The notes under the pieces are model-generated. The model saw nothing but the letters and a program-made list of their open reading frames with translations, did not search any database and was not told the origin of the DNA. Shown here in pieces: positions 1 through 7,724 of a DNA stretch of 56,570 nucleotides. The stretch is from Streptomyces spinoverrucosus (GTDB lineage: Bacteria; Actinomycetota; Actinomycetes; Streptomycetales; Streptomycetaceae). Position 1 is the stretch's first letter. Each line of letters starts with the position of its first letter. Location: assembly GCF_006539505.1 (NCBI RefSeq), contig NZ_BJND01000059.1:1-56570 (forward strand). Reading direction: 5' to 3'. A program made the translations under genes and the position numbers.

Positions 1-1100
1 CCGGTGGCCCAGAGCATCGGCGTCTCGAAGGACAGCGAGCCCTTCCACATCGTGCCGATCCAGTTGAAGAACTTCACACCGGTCGGGACGGCGATCAGGA
101 ACGTCATGAAGGCGAAGAACGGCAGCAGCACACCACCGGTGACGTACATGTGGTGGGCCCACACCGTCACGGACAGACCCGCGATCGCGATGGTCGCCGC
201 GATCAGACCCGAGTAGCCGAACATCGGCTTGCGGGAGAAGACCGGGATGACCTCACTGATGATGCCGAAGAACGGCAGCGCGATGATGTACACCTCTGGA
301 TGGCCGAAGAACCAGAAGAGGTGCTGCCAGAGCAGCGCTCCACCGTTGGACGCGTCGAAGACGTGCGCACCGAACTTGCGGTCCGCCTCCAGCGCGAACA
401 GCGCCGCCGCGAGGACCGGGAAGGCGAGCAGGACCAGCACACCGGTCAGCAGCACGTTCCAGGTGAAGATCGGCATCCGGAACATCGTCATGCCGGGGGC
501 GCGCATGCAGATGATCGTGGTGATGAAGTTGACCGAGCCGAGGATGGTGCCGAAGCCGGAGAAGGCCAGACCCATGATCCACATGTCGGCGCCGACACCC
601 GGCGAGCGGACCGCGTCCGACAGCGGGGAGTAGGCGAACCAGCCGAAGTCGGCCGCACCCTGCGGGGTGAGGAAGCCGGCCACCGCGATCAGCGAGCCGA
701 ACAGGTAGAGCCAGTAGGCGAACATGTTCAGCCGCGGGAACGCCACGTCCGGCGCGCCGATCTGCAGCGGCATGATCCAGTTCGCGAAACCGGCGAACAG
801 CGGCGTCGCGAACATCAGCAGCATGATCGTGCCGTGCATCGTGAACGCCTGGTTGAACTGCTCGTTCGACATGATCTGCGTACCCGGGCGGGCGAGCTCG
901 GCGCGCATGAAGAGCGCCATCACGCCACCGATGCAGAAGAACGCGAACGACGTGACCAGGTACAGCGTGCCGATCGTCTTGTGGTCAGTGGTCGTCAGCC
1001 ACTTGACGACGACGTTGCCGGGCTGCTTGCGCCGCACCGGCAGCTCGTTCTCGTACGAGCCGGCCTCGGCGGCACCCGCGGGTTCGTTGAGGATGCTCAC
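1..1100 (-). CDS. ctaD: cytochrome c oxidase subunit I (partial, C-terminus outside window)
   Basis: Catalytic subunit of the aa3-type terminal oxidase, which reduces O2 at the haem a3/CuB centre in the cytoplasmic membrane. The reverse strand reads continuously from a GTG at 1100-1098, about 366 codons, to the window edge. Visible family signatures are FTMHGTIMLL (haem a ligand His) and FFGHPEVYI (CuB His with the cross-linked Tyr), with hydrophobic helices throughout. The start overlaps the ctaC stop as GTGA, so the two are probably translationally coupled. The remaining C-terminal third lies beyond position 1. Confidence 0.96.
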   Translation of the reverse strand, partial: MSILNEPAGAAEAGSYENELPVRRKQPGNVVVKWLTTTDHKTIGTLYLVTSFAFFCIGGVMALFMRAELARPGTQIMSNEQFNQAFTMHGTIMLLMFATPLFAGFANWIMPLQIGAPDVAFPRLNMFAYWLYLFGSLIAVAGFLTPQGAADFGWFAYSPLSDAVRSPGVGADMWIMGLAFSGFGTILGSVNFITTIICMRAPGMTMFRMPIFTWNVLLTGVLVLLAFPVLAAALFALEADRKFGAHVFDASNGGALLWQHLFWFFGHPEVYIIALPFFGIISEVIPVFSRKPMFGYSGLIAATIAIAGLSVTVWAHHMYVTGGVLLPFFAFMTFLIAVPTGVKFFNWIGTMWKGSLSFETPMLWAT

Positions 1101-2056
1101 AGTTGGTTCGTCTCCCGGTTCTTCTCGTGGCTCGACTGCTCGATGCCCGCGGGAACGTAACCGGTCTGCCCCTTCTTGGCGAGGTCCTTGAGGTGCTGCT
1201 CGTAGCGCTCGGGAGAGACGACCTTGACGTTGAACAGCATCCGGGAGTGGTCGACGCCGCACAGCTCGGCGCACTTGCCCAGGAAGGTGCCCTGCCTGTT
1301 GGGGGTCACCTGGAAGGCGTTGGTGTGGCCCGGGATGACGTCCTGCTTCATCAGGAACGGCACCACCCAGAAGGAGTGGATGACGTCACGCGAGGTGAGG
1401 ACGAAGCGGACCGTCTTGCCCTCGGGGAGCCACAGGGTCGGGCCCGGGTTGCCCGTCTGCGGGTTCCGCTCACCCGGCGTACCGCAGGTGTAGACCCCGC
1501 CGGCGTCCGCCGGGAAGTCCTCCTTGTAGCGGTCCGGGATGGCGTCCAGTTCCTTGGCGGTCCTGGCGTCGCCCGTGGAACCTTCGACGTTCTCGATGTA
1601 GTTGAAGCACCAGCTCCACTGGAAGCCGACCACGTTCACCGTGACGTCGGGCTTCTTGGACATGTCGAGGAGCTTGGACTCGTCGCGTGCCGTGAAGTAG
1701 AAGAGGACCGAGACGATGATGATCGGAACCACCGTGTACAGCGCCTCGATCGGGACGTTGTACCGGGTCTGCGGAGGAACCTCGATCTTGGTGCGGCTGC
1801 GCCGGTGGAAGATCGCACTCCACAGAATGAGGCCCCACACCAGCACGCCGACGGCGAGCGCGGCAGCCCAGGATCCCTGCCACAGGGAGAGGACGATCGG
1901 CGCCTCTTCCGTGGTCGGGGTGGGCATACCAAGGCGGGGGAAGTCCTCCCATGTGCAACCGGTGGCGGTCGCCAGGACCAGGCCCGCGGTCAGTGCCTGC
2001 AGCAGCTTCCGCCGCATCGGGCGCCGCGGCGAGCGGTCGGAGCCGTTGGGACTCAC
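1097..2056 (-). CDS. ctaC: cytochrome c oxidase subunit II
   Basis: Subunit II carries the CuA centre that accepts electrons from cytochrome c (in actinobacteria from the bc1-cc complex). The 319-aa product starts at GTG 2056 (VSPNGSDRSP); a longer open frame upstream has no family similarity. It has an N-terminal hydrophobic segment ending ATATGC, a possible lipobox, two transmembrane helices near residues 50-70 and 90-115, then a periplasmic cupredoxin domain. The CuA motif CAELCGVDHSRM is intact. It is the first gene of a ctaC-ctaD operon, with a 4-bp overlap. Confidence 0.96.
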   Translation of the reverse strand: MSPNGSDRSPRRPMRRKLLQALTAGLVLATATGCTWEDFPRLGMPTPTTEEAPIVLSLWQGSWAAALAVGVLVWGLILWSAIFHRRSRTKIEVPPQTRYNVPIEALYTVVPIIIVSVLFYFTARDESKLLDMSKKPDVTVNVVGFQWSWCFNYIENVEGSTGDARTAKELDAIPDRYKEDFPADAGGVYTCGTPGERNPQTGNPGPTLWLPEGKTVRFVLTSRDVIHSFWVVPFLMKQDVIPGHTNAFQVTPNRQGTFLGKCAELCGVDHSRMLFNVKVVSPERYEQHLKDLAKKGQTGYVPAGIEQSSHEKNRETNQL

Positions 2057-2320
2057 GTAGCGCCTTCCCGAGAGTCTCGCCCGCGCGTTGTGGCTGCGGC
2101 CTGCCTTACTCGGTGGTCGGTCGCCGCCCTGCGTCGGGCAGGGGTTTGGATGTTTATGCGGACCAAACCCTAGCCGACGCTCTTCGAGCGTTCGCGAGGA
2201 GGGGGGCCTAGTAGCTCGGGTGGTTCGCTGGTTTGGCGGCTGCGGGTGATTTGTGGTTGCTCGCGCAGTTCCCCGCGCCCCTGGGGGACGCCGATCTGCA
2301 CGGCGATTTAGCGTTGCTGT
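2057..2320. other. divergent intergenic region ctaC / cysteine desulfurase
   Basis: 264 bases without a credible gene. It must hold the promoters of ctaC (leftward) and the desulfurase (rightward). A short perfect hairpin (ACGCTC-ttc-GAGCGT) and one copy of the dispersed GCGCAGTTCCCCGCGCCCCT repeat (2263-2282) are visible. I see no convincing -10/-35 pair. Confidence 0.5.
2263..2282 (+). repeat. dispersed Streptomyces intergenic repeat, copy 1
   Basis: Exact copy of GCGCAGTTCCCCGCGCCCCT, preceded by a TTGTGGTTGCTC leader that is similar in the other copies. The same 20-mer recurs at 17020 and 26264, and inverted with one mismatch at 29830. Confidence 0.85.
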
Positions 2321-3697
2321 ATGGCCTACTTCGACGCCGCCTCTGCTGCTCCTCTTCATCCTGTTGCCCGGCAGGCCCTGCAGGCCTCCCTCGATGAAGG
2401 GTGGGCCGATCCTGCGCGGTTGTACCGGGAGGGGCGGCGGGCGCGGATGCTGCTGGATGCCGCACGGGAGGCCGCCGCGGAGGCGGTCGGGTGCCGGGCG
2501 GACGAGTTGGTGTTCACCTCGTCCGGGACGCGGGCCGTGCACACCGGTGTCGCGGGCGCGTTGGCCGGGCGGCGGCGGGTCGGGCGTCACCTGATCGTGT
2601 CAGCGGTCGAACACTCCTCGGTGCTCCATGCGGCTGAGGTGCACGAGGCGGACGGCGGTACGACCACTCAGGTGGCGGTGGGCCGCGAGGGCGCCGTGCG
2701 TGCGGAGGCGTACGCGGAGGCGCTGCGGCCCGATACCGCGCTGGCGTGTCTGCAGTCGGCCAACCACGAGGTGGGGACCGTGCAGCCGGTGGCCGAGGTG
2801 GCGTCGGTGTGCCGTCAGGCCGGGGTGCCGCTGCTGGTGGACGCGGCGCAGTCGCTGGCGTGGGGGCCGGTGGAGGGTGACTGGTCGCTGCTGACGGCGA
2901 GTGCGCACAAGTGGGGCGGGCCGTCGGGGGTGGGGCTGCTGGTGGTGCGCAAGGGGGTGCGGTTCGCGCCACAAGGGCCCGCGGACGAGCGGGAGTCGGG
3001 GCGGGCCGCCGGATTCGAGAACATCCCGGCGATCGTCGCGGCGGCGGCTTCGCTGCGGGCCGTACGGGCCGAGGCGGCCCAGGAGGCGGTACGGCTGCGG
3101 GAGCTGACGCAGCGGATCCGGGCGCGGGTTCCGGAACTGCTGGGCGATGTCGAGGTGGTGGGCGATCCGCGACGGCGGCTGCCGGGGATCGTCACCTTCT
3201 CGTGTCTCTATGTCGACGGGGAGACTTTGCTGCACGAGTTGGACCGCGCCGGTTTCTCCGTCTCGTCCGGATCGTCCTGCACGAGCAGCACGCTGACGCC
3301 GAGCCATGTGCTGAAGGCGATGGGGGTGCTGAGCGAGGGCAACGTACGGGTGTCACTGCCGCTCGGGGCGGCGGAGGACGACGTCGACCGGTTCCTTCAG
3401 GTACTGCCGGGGGCGGTCGCGGCGGTGCGGGAGAAGCTCGGGGCGCCGGTCCCCAGCACGGTCGTACGGGAGGACGCGCTCGTCGTGGACGCGGTGGGCA
3501 AGCTGTGCCCGATCCCGGTGATCGAGCTGGCCAAGGTCATCGGCGACGTGCCGGTGGGCGGGACGGTGCGGGTACTCGCGGACGACGAGGCGGCACGGCT
3601 GGACATCCCGGCGTGGTGCGCGATGCGGGGGCAGGAGTACGTAGGCGAAGAGCCGGCAGAAAAGGGAACGGCTTACGTGGTCCGCCGGACGCTGTGA
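2321..3697 (+). CDS. cysteine desulfurase (NifS/IscS type) fused to a C-terminal TusA sulfur-carrier domain
   Basis: 458 aa. Residues ~1-375 are a PLP aminotransferase-fold desulfurase. It has the Schiff-base lysine in SAHKWGG (K197) and the catalytic loop cysteine in SGSSCTSS (C320), so persulfide chemistry should be intact. Residues ~385-458 are a TusA/SirA-like domain with the persulfide-carrying CPIP motif (C396, in GKLCPIPVIELAK). IscS normally hands sulfur to a free TusA for tRNA thiolation or cofactor synthesis; here donor and first acceptor are on one chain. The gene is monocistronic, divergent from ctaC and convergent with the kinase. The ATG start is immediately followed by the typical YFDAASAAP N-terminus. 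Confidence 0.93.
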   Translation: MAYFDAASAAPLHPVARQALQASLDEGWADPARLYREGRRARMLLDAAREAAAEAVGCRADELVFTSSGTRAVHTGVAGALAGRRRVGRHLIVSAVEHSSVLHAAEVHEADGGTTTQVAVGREGAVRAEAYAEALRPDTALACLQSANHEVGTVQPVAEVASVCRQAGVPLLVDAAQSLAWGPVEGDWSLLTASAHKWGGPSGVGLLVVRKGVRFAPQGPADERESGRAAGFENIPAIVAAAASLRAVRAEAAQEAVRLRELTQRIRARVPELLGDVEVVGDPRRRLPGIVTFSCLYVDGETLLHELDRAGFSVSSGSSCTSSTLTPSHVLKAMGVLSEGNVRVSLPLGAAEDDVDRFLQVLPGAVAAVREKLGAPVPSTVVREDALVVDAVGKLCPIPVIELAKVIGDVPVGGTVRVLADDEAARLDIPAWCAMRGQEYVGEEPAEKGTAYVVRRTL

Positions 3698-3702
3698 CGC
3701 AC

Positions 3703-3767
3703 CTGGGGGCGCGGGGCTGTATCGATATGCGGCTACCGCCGCGTGTGCGCGACCAGCCCCCACGCAC
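3703..3767. repeat. diverged relative of the dispersed intergenic repeat, between convergent genes
   Basis: Contains GGGGCGCGGGG (3707-3717) followed by a GCGGC-rich palindromic middle and CGCGACCAGCCCCC. The two ends are roughly complementary, so the RNA could fold into a hairpin and act as a bidirectional terminator for the two convergent genes. The core matches the 20-mer repeat in only part of its length. Confidence 0.5.
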
Positions 3768-3781
3768 CCGCAGACGAATCG

Positions 3782-4756
3782 CTAAACCAGGTGAGCCTGC
3801 ACTTCGGCGGCGGCGTCATGGCCGTACGCCTTGGTGAACCGATCCATGAAGTGCGCCCGCCGCAACGCGTACTCCTGCGTCCCCACGGTCTCGATAACGA
3901 GAGTCGCCAGCATGCAGCCAACCTGCGCGGCCCGCTCAAGGGAAACCCCCCAGGCAAGTCCCGACAGGAAACCGGCGCGGAAGGCGTCGCCGACGCCGGT
4001 GGGGTCGGCCTTGCGCTCCTCCTGCGGGCAGCCGACCTCGATCGGGTCCTCGCCGGCCCGCTCGATACGGACGCCCCGGGCGCCGAGGGTGGTGACGCGG
4101 TGGCCGACCTTGCCGAGGATCTCCTCGTCGCTCCAGCCGGTCTTGTTCTCGATCAGGCCCTTCTCGTACTCGTTGGAGAAGAGGTACGTCGCCCCGTCCA
4201 GCAGGATCCGGATCTCCTCGCCGTCCATGCGGGCGATCTGCTGGGAGAAGTCGGCGGCGAACGGGATGGTGCGGGAGCGGCACTCCTCGGTGTGCCGGAG
4301 CATCGCCTCCGGGTCGTCCGCGCCGATCAGGACGAGGTCGAGGCCGCCGACGCGGTCCGCGACGGTCTTCAGCTCGATGAGGCGGGCCTCGCTCATGGCG
4401 CCGGTGTAGAAGGAGCCGATCTGGTTGTGGTCGGCGTCCGTGGTGCACACGAAGCGGGCGGTGTGCAGGGTCTCGGAGATACGCACGGAGGCGGTGTCGA
4501 CGCCGTGCCGGTCCAGCCAGGCGCGGTACTCGTCGAAGTCGGCGCCGGCCGCGCCGACCAGGATCGGCCGGGTGCCGAGCTGGCCCATCCCGAAGGCGAT
4601 GTTGGCGCCCACGCCACCCCGGCGGACATCGAGCTTGTCGACCAGGAACGACAGCGAGACCGTGTGCAGCTGGTCCGCGACGAGCTGGTCGGAGAAGCGG
4701 CCGGGGAAGGTCATGAGGTGGTCGGTGGCGATGGAGCCGGTGACTGCGATGCGCAC
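3782..4756 (-). CDS. adoK: PfkB-family sugar/nucleoside kinase, adenosine kinase-like
   Basis: 324 aa, ribokinase fold. The N-terminus (MRIAVTGSIATDHLMTFPGRF) and substrate-site glycines (GGVGANIAFG, ~47-56) closely resemble mycobacterial AdoK as I recall it. The C-terminal PfkB signature DPTGVGDAFRAGF carries the anion-hole glycines and catalytic Asp. The expected activity is ATP-dependent phosphorylation of adenosine in purine salvage; a broader carbohydrate kinase role cannot be excluded by eye. ATG start at 4756. The gene is transcribed alone, convergent with the desulfurase gene. Confidence 0.9.
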   Translation of the reverse strand: MRIAVTGSIATDHLMTFPGRFSDQLVADQLHTVSLSFLVDKLDVRRGGVGANIAFGMGQLGTRPILVGAAGADFDEYRAWLDRHGVDTASVRISETLHTARFVCTTDADHNQIGSFYTGAMSEARLIELKTVADRVGGLDLVLIGADDPEAMLRHTEECRSRTIPFAADFSQQIARMDGEEIRILLDGATYLFSNEYEKGLIENKTGWSDEEILGKVGHRVTTLGARGVRIERAGEDPIEVGCPQEERKADPTGVGDAFRAGFLSGLAWGVSLERAAQVGCMLATLVIETVGTQEYALRRAHFMDRFTKAYGHDAAAEVQAHLV

Positions 4757-4961
4757 GGCGTGGAATCTCCCGGGTGGAGGGGGGTTGACGATTCACGCTA
4801 CCCGGTTGCGGCACCGGCGCTGAAGCGGATGGCCGGATGGTGTGGAGAGACGGCCGGGAGACGGCCGGGTGTCGACAAAGGGGCCGCGGACTGCTTCGAA
4901 GCCGCCAAAACTACCCGATAGTAGATCTTTCTTCGCCTGCCTCGGCGTGTACGGTGCCGCT

Positions 4962-5171
4962 ATGACGAAACTCGACGACCCGGCCCCCACCCCCGCCGAC
5001 CTGGAGGGCGACCTGGCCTCGCTGCGCGGTGACTGCGCCCGGATGGTCCCGCACTGGTCGGCCCCCGACCGGGGCGCCACCCGCCCGGTCCCGCTGTCGC
5101 TGATCCACGGCGTGACCGTGCCGCCGAAGTCGGCCCGGCTGCTGGACGCGATGTCGGACTACGGCGACTGA
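4962..5171 (+). CDS. small conserved acidic protein, function unknown
   Basis: 69 aa (MTKLDDPAPTPADL...). It is rich in Asp and Pro, with no membrane segment and no recognised domain. I chose ATG 4962 because upstream in-frame sequence lacks family-like composition. A possible -10-like CGTGTACGGT lies only ~15 bases upstream, so transcription could start close to the ATG. It lies divergent from the kinase gene, 110-200 bases away, and upstream of the repeat-bearing membrane protein. The reading frame has strong G/C third-position bias. Confidence 0.7.
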   Translation: MTKLDDPAPTPADLEGDLASLRGDCARMVPHWSAPDRGATRPVPLSLIHGVTVPPKSARLLDAMSDYGD

Positions 5172-5287
5172 GCCGACCCGCTTTCGGGAACCGTGCGCTC
5201 CCCCGCTGCGTCCCATCGCTGTCCCCCGTAAAGGGGATACGGGATACGACCCACCAGCGTGAGCTGTGCAGCCGAAGGAGCGATGCG

Positions 5288-6949
5288 GTGAACACCGAGC
5301 GACCCGACAACGACGACGACGTCGCGGGTGGGCCCGACGCCGCCGAGCCGACCGACGACGGGCGAACCACGGGCGACACCGAGGAGGGCGCCGACCGTCA
5401 GGAGCCGGACGTCGCCCGTGACGAGCAGGGCGCGGATCAGGACGCCAACCGCGCGGACCAGGACGTCGCCCATAACGAGCAGGGCGCGGACCAGGACGTC
5501 ACCCGCGCGGACCAGGGCGAAGAGCACGATGCCCCCCGCCCCGCCCGTCGCCGCTCCCCCGCCGTCATCGCCTCCGTCGCCGCCGCCGTTCTGCTGGTCG
5601 GTGGCGGCGGAGCCTATCTCGCGGCGTCAGCCGGTGGCGGCTCCGGCGGCGCTACGGGGTCCGGTGCCCCGGCGGGCAACGGCACTCCCCCGCCACTCGC
5701 CCTCGACGGCTACTCCTCCGGCGCCCCGAACGGCATCGCCCCCGGCGAACCCGACCCGAACGGCGTCACCTACCAGGCCGACGGCGCCCTCCCGGACGGC
5801 CCGCGCTCGGCGGCCGTGCACTGGCCGAAGGGCGAGGTCACCAAGGAGGACGTGGCGAGGCTCGCCGAGGCGCTCGACCTCGACGGGACGCCCGTCGCCG
5901 AGGGGCAGGCCTGGAAGATCGGCGGCCAGGACGGTCAGGGCCCCAGCCTCCAGGTGAACCGGCAGGCGCCCGGCACCTGGACCTTCCACCGGTACGCCCC
6001 CGGCACCGACAACTGCCAGAGCACCACGGTGTGCAGCAAGGAGTCCTCCGCCGGTGGCGCCGATCCGGTGAGCGAGGAGGCGGCGAGGAAGGCGGCCGCG
6101 CCGATCCTGAAGGCGGTCGGCCAGGACTCCGCCAAGGTGGACGCCGGCCAGGTCATCGGCGCACAGCGGGTCGTGAACGCCGATCCGGTGGTCGGCGGGC
6201 TGCCGACCCACGGCTGGCCGACCGGGGTCACGGTCGGCGCCCAGGGCGACGTGGTGGCCGCGAGCGGCCAGCTGACCGCGCCGGTGCAGGGGGCGACGTA
6301 CCCCGTGCTGAGCGCGGAGCGGACGCTGGAGCTGATGAACGTGGCGCAGGCGCCCGCCCCGCGCGGTGGCATCGGCGGCTGCGCCAGTCCCGTACCGCTG
6401 GAGCGCGAAGTGCCCTGCGACGCGGCGGCCGGCGCGCCCCGGCAGGAGCAGGTCACCGTCGAGGACGCGGTTTTCGGGCTGGCCTCGCACTCGGTGGACG
6501 CCCGGCCGGCGCTGGTGCCGTCCTGGCTGTTCGAGGTACGGGCGCCGGGGGCGCAGGACAGCTTCACGGTGACGTATCCGGCGATCGACCCGAAGTACCT
6601 GACCTCGGCCCAGTCGGGCGGGCAGCCCAGTCCGCGCCCGTCCGAGCCGGGGGACGCGCCGCGCACCCGGGACGTCCAGGTGGAGGGCTACACCGCCGAG
6701 GGCCGGGAGCTGACCGTGAGCTTCACGGGCGGGGTGTGCGCCGACTACGAGGCGAAGGCGGTCGAGGGGCCCGACACGGTGACCGTGACGGTGACCGAGA
6801 AGCCGTGGCCGGACAAGGTCTGCATCCTGATCGCCAAGGTCCACTACCGGACCGTGCAACTGGACGAGCCGCTCGGCGACCGGAAGGTGATCGGCTCGGA
6901 CGGCAAGGGCATTCCCCTGGAGAAGCCGGGAGCGCGGCTGCCGAAGTAG
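5288..6949 (+). CDS. membrane-anchored extracytoplasmic protein with acidic N-terminal repeats
   Basis: 553 aa. It starts at GTG 5288 with an AAGGAG ribosome site about 7 bases upstream. Residues 1-90 are very acidic and cytoplasmic and include a perfectly phased 18-aa repeat (54 bp, 5408-5461 and 5462-5515; ADQD units). A basic stop (RPARRRS) precedes one transmembrane helix (~96-116), and a Gly/Ala-rich linker leads to a ~430-aa exported domain with four or more cysteines. This is a type II orientation. I do not recognise the exported domain; a signalling or cell-wall role would be a guess. It is followed by a terminator shared with erpA. Confidence 0.8.
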   Translation: MNTERPDNDDDVAGGPDAAEPTDDGRTTGDTEEGADRQEPDVARDEQGADQDANRADQDVAHNEQGADQDVTRADQGEEHDAPRPARRRSPAVIASVAAAVLLVGGGGAYLAASAGGGSGGATGSGAPAGNGTPPPLALDGYSSGAPNGIAPGEPDPNGVTYQADGALPDGPRSAAVHWPKGEVTKEDVARLAEALDLDGTPVAEGQAWKIGGQDGQGPSLQVNRQAPGTWTFHRYAPGTDNCQSTTVCSKESSAGGADPVSEEAARKAAAPILKAVGQDSAKVDAGQVIGAQRVVNADPVVGGLPTHGWPTGVTVGAQGDVVAASGQLTAPVQGATYPVLSAERTLELMNVAQAPAPRGGIGGCASPVPLEREVPCDAAAGAPRQEQVTVEDAVFGLASHSVDARPALVPSWLFEVRAPGAQDSFTVTYPAIDPKYLTSAQSGGQPSPRPSEPGDAPRTRDVQVEGYTAEGRELTVSFTGGVCADYEAKAVEGPDTVTVTVTEKPWPDKVCILIAKVHYRTVQLDEPLGDRKVIGSDGKGIPLEKPGARLPK

Positions 6950-6963
6950 CCGAGCACAGCATG

Positions 6964-6999
6964 AAGGCGGCGGCCCCGCAAAAGGGGGGCCGCCGCCTT
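6964..6999. terminator. bidirectional hairpin terminator
   Basis: Perfect 14-bp stem, AAGGCGGCGGCCCC with GGGGCCGCCGCCTT, around an A-rich 8-base loop. It sits between the convergent membrane-protein and erpA genes. Confidence 0.8.
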
Positions 7000-7023
7000 C
7001 ACTCATGCCTTGGTGGGCGTCGC

Positions 7024-7380
7024 TCAGCTGAAGGAGTCGCCGCAGGCGCAGGAACCCGTCGCGTTCGGGTTGTCGATCGTGAAGCCCTGCTTCTCGATGG
7101 TGTCCACGAAGTCGATGGTCGCGCCGCCCAGGTACGGAGCGCTCATCCGGTCGGTGACGACCTTGACCCCACCGAAGTCCTTCTCCACGTCGCCGTCGAG
7201 CGAGCGCTCGTCGAAGAAGAGCTGGTAGCGCAGGCCGGAGCAGCCGCCGGGCTGGACGGCGACACGCAGCGCGAGGTCGTCGCGGCCTTCCTGGTCGAGC
7301 AGCGCCTTGACCTTGGACGCGGCGGCGTCGGTCAGGATGATGCCGTCGGTGACGGTGGTGGTCTCGTCCGATACGGACAT
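7024..7380 (-). CDS. erpA: iron-sulfur cluster insertion protein (HesB/IscA/ErpA family)
   Basis: 118 aa A-type Fe-S carrier delivering clusters to apo-enzymes in the cytoplasm. The three conserved cysteines are present: C47 in QPGGCSGL, and C111 and C113 in the C-terminal SCACGDSF. It is usual length for the family and has an ATG start at 7380. It is monocistronic, convergent with the preceding gene and divergent from nadA (a [4Fe-4S] enzyme, a plausible client). Confidence 0.95.
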   Translation of the reverse strand: MSVSDETTTVTDGIILTDAAASKVKALLDQEGRDDLALRVAVQPGGCSGLRYQLFFDERSLDGDVEKDFGGVKVVTDRMSAPYLGGATIDFVDTIEKQGFTIDNPNATGSCACGDSFS

Positions 7381-7568
7381 CTACATCTCTCCCGGGTTGT
7401 ACGGAGACTGCTTGCCGACGGTTGCAACCGGCGGGGCCGCGGATTCATTCCGGGGCGGGCCCGTGTCTTTTCTCCTTGGCGTCCTCTTCATGCTCGCACA
7501 TGCCTCCGTGAGCGCACAGCAGGCCTGTGGACAACCGGACAACGCCATACGACGAGGAGGTGTCGGGA

Positions 7569-7612
7569 TTCACGTCACATCGACAATATGGCCGTCGTCA
7601 AACTGACGTGAA
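7569..7612. promoter_or_regulatory. 9-bp inverted repeat upstream of nadA (candidate operator)
   Basis: TTCACGTCA at 7569-7577 and TGACGTGAA at 7604-7612 are perfect reverse complements separated by 26 bases. The right arm ends five bases before the candidate -10 (TATGAT, 7618-7623), a typical repressor position. The regulator is unknown. Confidence 0.5.
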
Positions 7613-7634
7613 CCGGTTATGATAGATAGCGTCA

Positions 7635-7653
7635 TTTCGACGAAAAGTCGAAA
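7635..7653. promoter_or_regulatory. 7-bp inverted repeat in the nadA leader
   Basis: TTTCGAC-GAAAA-GTCGAAA is a perfect inverted repeat with a 5-base loop, just downstream of the candidate -10. It could be a second operator or an RNA hairpin in the leader. It is unusual because it is A/T-rich within a >70% GC genome. Confidence 0.45.
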
Positions 7654-7724
7654 AGGTGTCCCGTATGTCCCGCCGATCCGGCCTCCCCGGGTCGGCGAGC
7701 CGCAGAACAGAAAGGGTGCGTGTC

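Larger units (their letters stand above)
7381..7724. other. erpA-nadA divergent regulatory region
   Basis: 344 bases without a gene. It is clearly richer in A/T than its surroundings between 7560 and 7655. It holds two separate perfect inverted repeats (annotated individually) and a TATGAT at 7618-7623 that would make a good -10 element for nadA, although no matching TTGACA is obvious. Confidence 0.6.
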
